A DNA stretch of 64,000 nucleotides from CAIRDP01 sp037138335 (GTDB lineage Bacteria > Bacteroidota > Bacteroidia > Bacteroidales > FEN-979): the NCBI GenBank assembly GCA_037138335.1, contig JBAXIO010000017.1, positions 1-64,000 on the forward strand, in the 5' to 3' direction. Under the pieces are notes generated by a model. It worked only from the letters and a program-made list of their open reading frames with translations. It was not told where the DNA came from and ran no database searches. A program made the position numbers and the translations under genes. Positions 40,833 to 47,930 of this stretch are shown here, piece by piece (positions within the stretch are counted from its first letter, which is position 1; every line of letters starts with the position of its first letter).

Positions 40833-42072
40833 ACATCAGCTTAACCTCCGTTTGTGGATCGTTTTACCTGCCCTTGCTGCCATTCTCATCATAATAACCA
40901 TTCTGGGGATTACAATTTTCAAAATGAGAATGGATGTGAAGGCCAGGCCAGTCGTGATTTCGAAGAGAAACTCTGCATACAACATCAAACTCGACAGCCT
41001 CGATATCAGCTATGGTAAGGTAGGCAATAACCAGAACCTTTCCGACATCCTTTCGCCTTCTGTCCCGGCCGGCCTTATCGATAAAATCGCTAAAGAAACC
41101 GTTGATGTGTTTGATGTCAGAAGGATGCATTCAGGAAATACCATTGCAAGGATCACGTCGAAGGACTCCACGCATCGCACCCTCTATTTCATTTATGAGA
41201 TAAACAGCATCGAATTTGTGGTGTATGATTTCCGCGACTCATTGCGGGTATACCGTGACAGGAAGAATGTGCACGTAGTAAACAAAACAGCCGGCGGCAG
41301 CATTTCAGGTTCACTGTGGAATACCTTTCAGAAACTTGACCTGGATATCAATCTTGCATTGCACCTTTCGGAGGTCTTTGCCTGGACTGTCGATTTTTAC
41401 GGACTGCAGAACGGTGATGAGTTCAGGGTGATTTATGAGGAAATGTATGTGGATGGCAGGATGATTGGAATAGACAGGATCCTTTCGGCAAGTTTTCTTA
41501 CAGGCGGCCATGAATATTATGCTTTTCTTTTGGAGGAGAAAGGGAAAAGGGCATATTTTGACGAGAATGGCCAGAGCCTTCAGCGTTCATTTCTCAAAGC
41601 CCCTCTAAGGTTTTCCAGGATAAGTTCTCATTTTTCCAATGCAAGGATGCATCCCATACTCAGGATCGTACGTGCCCATTACGGGGTGGATTACGCAGCA
41701 CCAAGGGGAACCCCGGTTGAGGCTTTGGGTGAAGGAAAAATAACTGAAGCAGGTTGGAAAGGAGGTTATGGCAGGTTTATTGCCATTCGGCATAATTCAG
41801 TGTACTCAACAACCTACGCCCACCTTTCGGGGTATGCAAAAAACATCAAACCCGGTGTTCATGTCAGCCAGGGCCAGGTCATAGGGTTTGTCGGCATGAG
41901 CGGACTGGCAACAGGCCCCCACCTTGATTTCAGGGTATACAGGAACGGTTCACCTGTTGATCCCCTGCGCCTTGAATCTCCCCCTTCAGACCCGGTGCCG
42001 GCTTCATCCATGCCTGTATTCAAAGACCTGGTGTTGCGATGGAAACCCCAACTGGATAAAATAAAGCTTTAG
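40825..42072 (+). CDS. M23 family metallopeptidase (LytM domain)
   Basis: A 415-residue peptidoglycan hydrolase with an N-terminal membrane anchor (about 12-32), a middle region that may be OapA/opacity-like ('SEVFAWTVDFYGLQNGDEFRV'), and a C-terminal M23/LytM domain. Zn ligands are visible in 'MHPILRIVRAHYGVDYAAPRGTPV' (H..D) and 'GPHLDFRVY' (H-x-H-like HLD/HLS pair), with 'YAHLSGYAKNI' between. It likely cuts cross-linking peptides in the periplasm. The coupled upstream gene is a metallophosphoesterase. Its stop overlaps the convergent Old Yellow Enzyme gene. Confidence 0.87.
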   Translation: MNKHQLNLRLWIVLPALAAILIIITILGITIFKMRMDVKARPVVISKRNSAYNIKLDSLDISYGKVGNNQNLSDILSPSVPAGLIDKIAKETVDVFDVRRMHSGNTIARITSKDSTHRTLYFIYEINSIEFVVYDFRDSLRVYRDRKNVHVVNKTAGGSISGSLWNTFQKLDLDINLALHLSEVFAWTVDFYGLQNGDEFRVIYEEMYVDGRMIGIDRILSASFLTGGHEYYAFLLEEKGKRAYFDENGQSLQRSFLKAPLRFSRISSHFSNARMHPILRIVRAHYGVDYAAPRGTPVEALGEGKITEAGWKGGYGRFIAIRHNSVYSTTYAHLSGYAKNIKPGVHVSQGQVIGFVGMSGLATGPHLDFRVYRNGSPVDPLRLESPPSDPVPASSMPVFKDLVLRWKPQLDKIKL

Positions 42073-43154
42073 TCTTGCCTGTTTAACAGTCTTTTCCTTG
42101 CGGGGCAGAGTTCATTGCTTTCGTACCACCTGCACCTGGGTTTACAGGATAAGCATGCATTGACCGCTTCGCCTTTCTGAACATGCCTTACCCAGAAGGG
42201 ATCGGCAAGCTGGGGCCTGCCTAATGATACGAAATCAGCCAGCCGGTTCTCAATTAAAAAGTCAGCCCTTTCGGGGGTTTTAATTTCGTTCACGACAATA
42301 ACAGGGATATTAACATGTTCCCTGACCGATACCCCCGAAAACACTATCCAGTTGAAATCAAAGCCTTTGGGAGGCCTGGGCAGGTTCTGGAGGTTACCCC
42401 CGTGAGAAACATGGAGGTAATCAAGGCCGATCGATTCAAGATACACGGCGGTTTTAATTCCGTCCTCAAGGGCGGGAGTGTTTGCCCCCAGCCTGTATCC
42501 GAGAATGAATTCAGATCCGCAGTGTTCCCTGATCCCTTTAATGACAGCGGTTGCAAAGCGCATCCTGTTTTCAAAGCTGCCCCCGTATTCATCCGTCCTT
42601 TTATTCCATAAGGGATTTGCAAACTGGTTCAGGAGATAGCCGTGAGCCCCATGGAGCTCCACCCCATGAAAACCCGCTTTGAAGGCCCGTTCCGCTCCCC
42701 GGATGAATGCATCCGTGATCACTCCGATCTCAACGGCAGTCAATTCGCGGGATGTTGGTTTTTCAGGATCGGCCGATGGACAGAACTGAACAGGAGAAAC
42801 TGCGGCCGGGGTCACCAGCCCGGCATGGTGAAGCTGAAGAATTGAAACCGCTTCATGCCTTTTCACGACTTCCGTTATCCCACTGAGTCCTGCAACATGT
42901 TCGTCACTCCAAACACCAAGCTGGGAGGGTGCCGCCCTGCCATCTTTAAGAACGGCGGTTGCTTCGGTGATGATGATGCCTGCCCCGCTTTCGGCCCTTA
43001 AACGGTAATGCTCCAGGTTCTTCGGGCCAACCAGTCCATGATCATCAGAAAATCCGAAACAAACCATCGGCGGAAATACAATCCTGTTTTTTACCCTGTA
43101 CCCTTTCAGAGGGAAACCTGAGAAGAGTTGCTGAAAATTGTTCTGTTCATTCAT
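42069..43154 (-). CDS. NADH:flavin oxidoreductase, Old Yellow Enzyme family with C-terminal cysteine cluster
   Basis: The ATG ending at 43154 gives an OYE of about 361 residues beginning in the conserved 'LFSGFPLKGYRVKNRIVFPPM'; the longer frame adds an unrelated leader. FMN-binding features are the 'SILQLHHAGL', 'HGVELHGAHGYLLNQF' and 'GRPQLADP' motifs. The C-terminal CLSCKPRC...C cysteines suggest a [4Fe-4S] cluster, as in 2,4-dienoyl-CoA reductase and the bile-acid BaiCD/BaiH-type enoate reductases, but here there is no C-terminal NADH/FAD domain. It probably reduces an activated C=C bond. It is the last gene of an operon with an EXPERA/EBP-like protein and an SDR. Confidence 0.8.
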   Translation of the reverse strand: MNEQNNFQQLFSGFPLKGYRVKNRIVFPPMVCFGFSDDHGLVGPKNLEHYRLRAESGAGIIITEATAVLKDGRAAPSQLGVWSDEHVAGLSGITEVVKRHEAVSILQLHHAGLVTPAAVSPVQFCPSADPEKPTSRELTAVEIGVITDAFIRGAERAFKAGFHGVELHGAHGYLLNQFANPLWNKRTDEYGGSFENRMRFATAVIKGIREHCGSEFILGYRLGANTPALEDGIKTAVYLESIGLDYLHVSHGGNLQNLPRPPKGFDFNWIVFSGVSVREHVNIPVIVVNEIKTPERADFLIENRLADFVSLGRPQLADPFWVRHVQKGEAVNACLSCKPRCRWYESNELCPARKRLLNRQD

Positions 43155-43162
43155 AAGCCGTA

Positions 43163-43669
43163 TCAGTCTTTCGTGAACGGATGCTCTTTTTTCCACATTT
43201 TCCATATCAGGAAAACAGGGAACAGGCACCAGGGCGCATTTGCGAGAAGGACCAGGGGCAGGTTTTTTGCAGGAGTCGGGCCGAAGATCTCTTCGGAGCA
43301 AATGATGAATACATTGGTAAACAAAATCGACATCACTATGAAGGTGGGGATGCGGATCCATTCCTTTCCTTTAATAAAAGCATAAACTGCTGCAAGGTAA
43401 TACGGCCCGAAAAGTATTACATCGAGCCATATCGTTGCTTTCCACCAGGTAGGCCTGAACCATTGCAGGGGATCGAAACTGGCTCCCCACCAATGGGTCA
43501 TGTCAACCAGGAAAGGCAATGGCCATATGGGGTAATCGAAATTCGAAGGATCGGCAATTACCAGTTGCTCAAGGTCAACTATGTAGGTTATAAAAAGGAG
43601 GTTGATAAGAAAGAAACCTATATATATATAATCGACAGGTCTCTCTTTTAAAGGAATTACATTTCTCAT
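43163..43669 (-). CDS. EXPERA/emopamil-binding-protein-like membrane protein
   Basis: A 168-residue membrane protein of about four helices whose sequence follows the EBP/TMEM97 (EXPERA) pattern: 'RPVDYIYIGFFLINLLFI', an acidic 'DYPIWPLPFLVD', 'DPLQWFRPTWWKATIW' and 'PYYLAAVYAFIKGKEWIRIPT'. EBP is the eukaryotic sterol delta8-delta7 isomerase, and TMEM97 a sterol-trafficking protein; the bacterial members have no established role. The gene lies between an SDR (13 bp upstream) and an Old Yellow Enzyme (8 bp downstream), supporting a role in steroid or other polycyclic terpenoid turnover by inference. Confidence 0.7.
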   Translation of the reverse strand: MRNVIPLKERPVDYIYIGFFLINLLFITYIVDLEQLVIADPSNFDYPIWPLPFLVDMTHWWGASFDPLQWFRPTWWKATIWLDVILFGPYYLAAVYAFIKGKEWIRIPTFIVMSILFTNVFIICSEEIFGPTPAKNLPLVLLANAPWCLFPVFLIWKMWKKEHPFTKD

Positions 43670-43682
43670 TGATTTGAATTTA

Positions 43683-44516
43683 TTAATTGAACATCCGGAG
43701 ATTTTTCTTTTTCCTGGCTGTGTCTGCCATCTGTATTGCTATTGAAAGCCTGAACGGGCTGATGTTTGATATAAATGCCCCCAGCATGGTCCCAAAATCG
43801 GAATACATGAGCGTACGCGGCTTCATGGCCAGCGCTACCAGGTGCCTTGCGACATCATGCGGATCTTTTGGTTTTGCAAACAGACGGGTTATAAAATTCT
43901 GTTTGCTGTTCATCAGGAAATCCTGCTCTACTTCCCCGAGCCTTGATTCAGGTTTTGAATTTGTTTTAATATACCCGGGGAAGTATTCGCTGACCCTGAT
44001 GCTGCTTCCCTCCCACTCGGCCTGTATGGTGCGGGTCCAGGCCGAAAAAGCCGCCTTGGAACAAACATAGGGTGCATAAAACGGGATCCCCATCATGAAC
44101 CCCGGTGAACCGACGTTGATAATATGGCCGCCTCCCCTGCCGAGCATATGGGGTATTACGGCCTGGGTAAGAGTTACAGGCCCAAGAAGGTTGGTTGTAA
44201 AGGCTTTCATAAGGTCTTCCCTGCTAACATCTTCCGATGCGGAAACAATGATGCTGGCGGCATTATTGATCAGTATATCAACACGGCCGAAGCTGGAAAC
44301 AGCCTGTGATATTACCATTCGGCAATCTTCTTCGCTTGAAAGATCGGCAGGAAGCACCAGCGTATCTTTCATGGTTGAGGCAATCTCCCCAAGCACTTCA
44401 GCCCTTCTTGCAACCAGCACTGTTTTTGCGCCTGCTTTGTTGAAAGCCAGGGCGGCAGCCTTGCCTATGCCGCCTGAAGCGCCGGTAATTATAACTACTT
44501 TATCCAGGATTCCCAT
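43683..44516 (-). CDS. SDR family oxidoreductase, first gene of the OYE operon
   Basis: Classical SDR of 277 residues with TGASGGIG (about 9-16), NNAA, a serine in 'NVGSPGFMMG' and YVCSK (YxxxK). The 'RTIQAEWEGSSIRVSEYFPGYIKTN' part after it is a normal substrate loop. Substrate unknown; hydroxysteroid dehydrogenases belong to this fold but so do many others. It leads a three-gene minus-strand operon with EXPERA/EBP-like and OYE genes (gaps of 13 and 8 bp). A -7 box lies 39 bp upstream, overlapping the region of the galM start. Confidence 0.83.
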   Translation of the reverse strand: MGILDKVVIITGASGGIGKAAALAFNKAGAKTVLVARRAEVLGEIASTMKDTLVLPADLSSEEDCRMVISQAVSSFGRVDILINNAASIIVSASEDVSREDLMKAFTTNLLGPVTLTQAVIPHMLGRGGGHIINVGSPGFMMGIPFYAPYVCSKAAFSAWTRTIQAEWEGSSIRVSEYFPGYIKTNSKPESRLGEVEQDFLMNSKQNFITRLFAKPKDPHDVARHLVALAMKPRTLMYSDFGTMLGAFISNISPFRLSIAIQMADTARKKKNLRMFN

Positions 44517-44554
44517 TATCGGAAAGGAAAATTTAATATGTTTGTTTGGGTTTT

Positions 44555-44562
44555 CAAAAATA
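44555..44562 (-). promoter_or_regulatory. -7 box of the SDR-EXPERA-OYE operon
   Basis: TATTTTTG on the minus strand, 39 bp before the start at 44516; it overlaps the leader of the divergent galM gene. The -33 spacing is not good. Confidence 0.35.
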
Positions 44563-44569
44563 GGGAAAA

Positions 44570-45715
44570 ATGCGACAAATTATAAGTTATGCCTTGCTTC
44601 TGTTTTTCAGCTTTTACATAAACGGCTGCAGCTCATCCGGAAGCAGAAAAGAAAAAAAACTAAACGATGTGACAAAAAATTCAGTTATGAAAACCGATTT
44701 TGGGAAAACCGGCGGCAAAGATGTGTTTCTTTATACACTGACAAATAAGCATGGCATATGTGTTAAAATCACAAACTACGGCGGAATTATAACCGAAATT
44801 CTCATGCCCGATAAATACGGGCAAAGCGGGAATATCGTCCTGGGTTACGATAAGCTTGCATCGTATATTGCCAATAGCCCGTATTTTGGGGCTATCGTCG
44901 GGCGCTGTGCAAACCGCATTGCAAACGGGGAGTTCACGATTGAAGGCGTAAAATACCAACTGGCGAGGAATAACGGTAATAATGCCCTCCACGGAGGGAT
45001 CAGGGGATTTGACAAGGTTGTATGGGAGCCGGTGGAATCCTGCGACACATCCACAGTAAAGCTTGCACTCACTTACCTGAGCCCCGACGGGGAAGAAGGA
45101 TATCCGGGCAACCTCAAAGCCGAAGTAACTTATTCACTGAATAATCATGATGAACTGTCGATCATTATACAAGCCACGACCGATAAATCTACCCCGGTGA
45201 ATATCTGCAATCATACCTATTTCAACCTGAACGGGGCAAATTCCGACGTGCTCAGGCATATTCTCACCATACCTGCCGATAAATTTACAGAGGTTAACGA
45301 CCAGCTTATTCCTACGGGAAGGCTGCCGGAGGTTAAAGGCACACCGATGGATTTCAGTATCCCTGCACCTATAGGAAAGGAAATAGAGAAAGTCAGGGGC
45401 GGCTATGACCATAATTATGTGCTGTTGAAAAAAGCCGGGGAGATGTCGATAGCGGCGGTATTGTTTGACCCGGTTTCGGGCCGTGAAGTGAGCATTGAAA
45501 CCACCCAGCCCGGGGTTCAGTTCTATAGCGGAAATTTCCTTGACGGCAGCATCAGGGGCAATTACGGCAAAGTATACGGGAAACATTACGGTTTATGCCT
45601 TGAAACCCAGCATTTCCCCGATTCTCCCAACCAGCCTTCGTTCCCGTCGGTTATCGTCCAACCGGGAATGAAATATTGTGAAAAGACCACACTGAAGTTC
45701 TCGGTGATCGAATGA
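44570..45715 (+). CDS. galM: aldose 1-epimerase (galactose mutarotase), lipoprotein
   Basis: A lipoprotein (lipobox INGC at about residue 20) with a complete mutarotase beta-sandwich of about 340 residues. The active-site pattern is visible in 'GRCANRIANGEF', 'NNALHGGIRGFDKVVWE' (first His), 'NICNHTYFNLNG' (second His) and the C-terminal 'CLETQHFPDSPNQ' containing the Glu. It interconverts alpha- and beta-hexoses such as galactose, here at the outer membrane or in the periplasm. galK for galactokinase follows about 2 kb downstream on the other strand. Confidence 0.92.
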   Translation: MRQIISYALLLFFSFYINGCSSSGSRKEKKLNDVTKNSVMKTDFGKTGGKDVFLYTLTNKHGICVKITNYGGIITEILMPDKYGQSGNIVLGYDKLASYIANSPYFGAIVGRCANRIANGEFTIEGVKYQLARNNGNNALHGGIRGFDKVVWEPVESCDTSTVKLALTYLSPDGEEGYPGNLKAEVTYSLNNHDELSIIIQATTDKSTPVNICNHTYFNLNGANSDVLRHILTIPADKFTEVNDQLIPTGRLPEVKGTPMDFSIPAPIGKEIEKVRGGYDHNYVLLKKAGEMSIAAVLFDPVSGREVSIETTQPGVQFYSGNFLDGSIRGNYGKVYGKHYGLCLETQHFPDSPNQPSFPSVIVQPGMKYCEKTTLKFSVIE

Positions 45716-45763
45716 GAAAACCAGGATCATCACACAGATGATCGGGCTTCAGGCAAAATATAT

Positions 45764-46663
45764 TCAGAATTTGCTTGGTACAAATGTCTGCTCCGACATT
45801 GGCGGGCGAACATAAGACTTCGATTTTTCAAGCGGTGGCAGTTTGATTTTTTCCCTGGGAACGTCTTTGTATTTGATCTGGCTGAGCAAATGAGTGATAC
45901 AGTTCAATCTTGCCCTGCGCTTGTCGTCAGCTTCAACCACAAACCATGGGGATTGTTTGGTATCGGTATAGGCAAACATTTCATCCTTGGCCTTGGAGTA
46001 ATCGACCCACTTCGTTCTTGATAATACATCCATAGGACTGATCTTCCACCTCCTGGTAGGGTCTTCTATCCTCTGGATGAACCTTCTTTCCTGTTCCTTA
46101 TCGCTCACCGAGAACCAGTATTTGATCAGTGTAATGCCCGAACGGATCAGCATGCCTTCAAAGTTGGGGCATGATCTCAGGAAATCCCAGTATTCGGCTT
46201 CATTGCAAAAGCCCATTACCCTTTCTACACCCGCCCTGTTATACCAGCTCCGGTCGAAAAGCACCAATTCGCCTGCAGCGGGTAACTGGTCAACGTAACG
46301 CTGGAAATACCACTGGCTTTTTTCTTTTTCGGTAGGGACTCCAAGGGCGACGACCCTGACAACACGGGGGTTAAGGGTTTCGGTTATCCTTTTTATTGTA
46401 CCGCCTTTTCCTGCTGCATCCCTGCCTTCAAACAGGACCACGGCCCTCAGGCCTTTGAATTTGATCCATTCCTGCAGCTTTACCAGCTCGATCTGAAGTT
46501 TGGCAAGTTCTTCCTCGTAGAATTTCTTCTTCAGCTTGCTGTCAGTTTCTTCCTCCTTTTTCAGGATATTGAGGGATTCAGCCTTTTCAGCTTTACGCTT
46601 ACCTGATTTTTTTTCCTCAGCCAGCACGTCAGCATGCTTGTTTTTTGAACTTTTGTGTCCCAT
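45764..46663 (-). CDS. ppk2: polyphosphate kinase 2
   Basis: Cytoplasmic PPK2 of 299 residues. The Walker A-type loop is FEGRDAAGKGGTIKR (residues about 78-92), Walker B lies near 'ELVLFDRSWYNRAGVERVMGF', and 'RFIQRIEDPTRRWKISPMD' is the lid module. PPK2 makes GTP/ATP from polyphosphate or phosphorylates nucleoside mono- or diphosphates; single-domain class I or III cannot be separated with certainty. It follows galK after 10 bp, so both may share a transcript, which has no obvious metabolic logic apart from ATP supply for galactokinase. Confidence 0.92.
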   Translation of the reverse strand: MGHKSSKNKHADVLAEEKKSGKRKAEKAESLNILKKEEETDSKLKKKFYEEELAKLQIELVKLQEWIKFKGLRAVVLFEGRDAAGKGGTIKRITETLNPRVVRVVALGVPTEKEKSQWYFQRYVDQLPAAGELVLFDRSWYNRAGVERVMGFCNEAEYWDFLRSCPNFEGMLIRSGITLIKYWFSVSDKEQERRFIQRIEDPTRRWKISPMDVLSRTKWVDYSKAKDEMFAYTDTKQSPWFVVEADDKRRARLNCITHLLSQIKYKDVPREKIKLPPLEKSKSYVRPPMSEQTFVPSKF

Positions 46664-46673
46664 ATTTTTAATA

Positions 46674-47852
46674 TTAAAAAGTTTCCATATGTATTTCCCT
46701 GGGCCCGCCGGATACCTCTGCTATATAAAATGAAGCGGTAAGACCAGTCCTCTGCTTATAATTTTCTCCAACTTCCCTGATAAAAGTATCCACAACCTCA
46801 TCCTTAACAATACTCACCGTACACCCTCCGAAACCTGCGCCTGTCATTCTTGATCCAATTACACCGTGAATCTTTTGGGCTTCTTCAACGAGGGTATCCA
46901 GTTCCACGCCTGTTACTTCATAATTATCCCTGAGGGATTCATGCGATGCGTTCATCAGGGCGCCAAACTGGAGGATATCGTTTTTATGCAAGGCTGCAAC
47001 TGCATTTAACACCCTCTGGTTCTCAGAAATAACATGCCTGGCCCTCCTTCTCACCCTCTCGTCTTCAATAACGTCCTGTATCTTGAAAAACTCCATATAC
47101 CCTATCTCCCCAAGGTGATTAATGCTGAAATGGGGCGATATGGCATCAACAGCTTCCCTGCACTCCCTAACCCTTTCATTGTATTTTGAATCGGCAAGCC
47201 CCCTTTGCTTGTTGGTATTGGCAATCACCAGCTTATACCCGTTGAGTATGAACGGCACCCTCTTGTATTCAAGAGTGAGACAATTGAGGAAGATGGCGTG
47301 GTCGGCAGATCCCATGCCAACAGCAAACATATCCATGATGCCGCAGTTAAGCCCGATGAATTCGTTCTCGGAACGTTTTGAAAGCATGGCCAGGTCTGTC
47401 ATTTCAAGAGAAGTCACGTTAAGTACAGAGGCCAGGGCATATGCGGTCACCATTTCAATGGAAGCCGATGAAGACAGTCCTGCACTGTTTGGAATATCGC
47501 CCGAGTACAGGATATCGAAACCCGGCAGGTTTATGCCGAGGACTGCAAACTGCTGAAAAATTCCAAGGGGGTAATTGATCCATCTCCCCTGCTGATTTAT
47601 ATACCCGTTTGACTGATCATATTCGGCTTTGTCCTCGAAATTCGTTGAAGCCAGTTTAAGAAGTTTATCGGGTCTTTGCCTTATAAGCAGGTATGTACCG
47701 AACTGAAGTGCACAGGGAAGTACGAAACCACCGTTGTAATCGGTATGTTCTCCAATGAGATTGACCCTCCCGGGTGCAAAATAGACCCTAGGGGACTGGT
47801 CATTATTCCCGTATAATTCAAAAAACAGCGTTCCAAGTTCGTGAATGTTCAT
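46674..47852 (-). CDS. galK: galactokinase
   Basis: GHMP-family kinase that phosphorylates galactose at C1 for the Leloir pathway. Family motifs are all present: 'APGRVNLIGEHTDYNGGFVLPCAL' at the N-terminus, 'IPNSAGLSSSASIEM' for phosphate binding and 'RMTGAGFGGCTVSIV' near the C-terminus. The start is taken at the ATG ending at 47852; the longer frame adds non-conserved residues. It precedes ppk2 by 10 bp and is divergent from the beta-mannosidase gene. galT and galE are not in this window. Confidence 0.93.
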   Translation of the reverse strand: MNIHELGTLFFELYGNNDQSPRVYFAPGRVNLIGEHTDYNGGFVLPCALQFGTYLLIRQRPDKLLKLASTNFEDKAEYDQSNGYINQQGRWINYPLGIFQQFAVLGINLPGFDILYSGDIPNSAGLSSSASIEMVTAYALASVLNVTSLEMTDLAMLSKRSENEFIGLNCGIMDMFAVGMGSADHAIFLNCLTLEYKRVPFILNGYKLVIANTNKQRGLADSKYNERVRECREAVDAISPHFSINHLGEIGYMEFFKIQDVIEDERVRRRARHVISENQRVLNAVAALHKNDILQFGALMNASHESLRDNYEVTGVELDTLVEEAQKIHGVIGSRMTGAGFGGCTVSIVKDEVVDTFIREVGENYKQRTGLTASFYIAEVSGGPREIHMETF

Positions 47853-47904
47853 AGCTCTAGTGTTTGAAGTCACCGAAAATACCACAATTTCACAATAATT
47901 TGGT

Positions 47905-47912
47905 AGTTTTGT
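47905..47912 (+). promoter_or_regulatory. -7 box of the beta-mannosidase gene
   Basis: TAGTTTTG fits TAnnTTTG and is 18 bp before the start at 47931; no -33 TTG seen at the usual spacing. Confidence 0.4.
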
Positions 47913-47930
47913 TACATAATTTTTATCCCG

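Noticed and set aside
45725..45743. Hairpin between galM and ppk2 as a terminator
   Set aside because: The stem is only 6 bp and no run of T follows on either strand.
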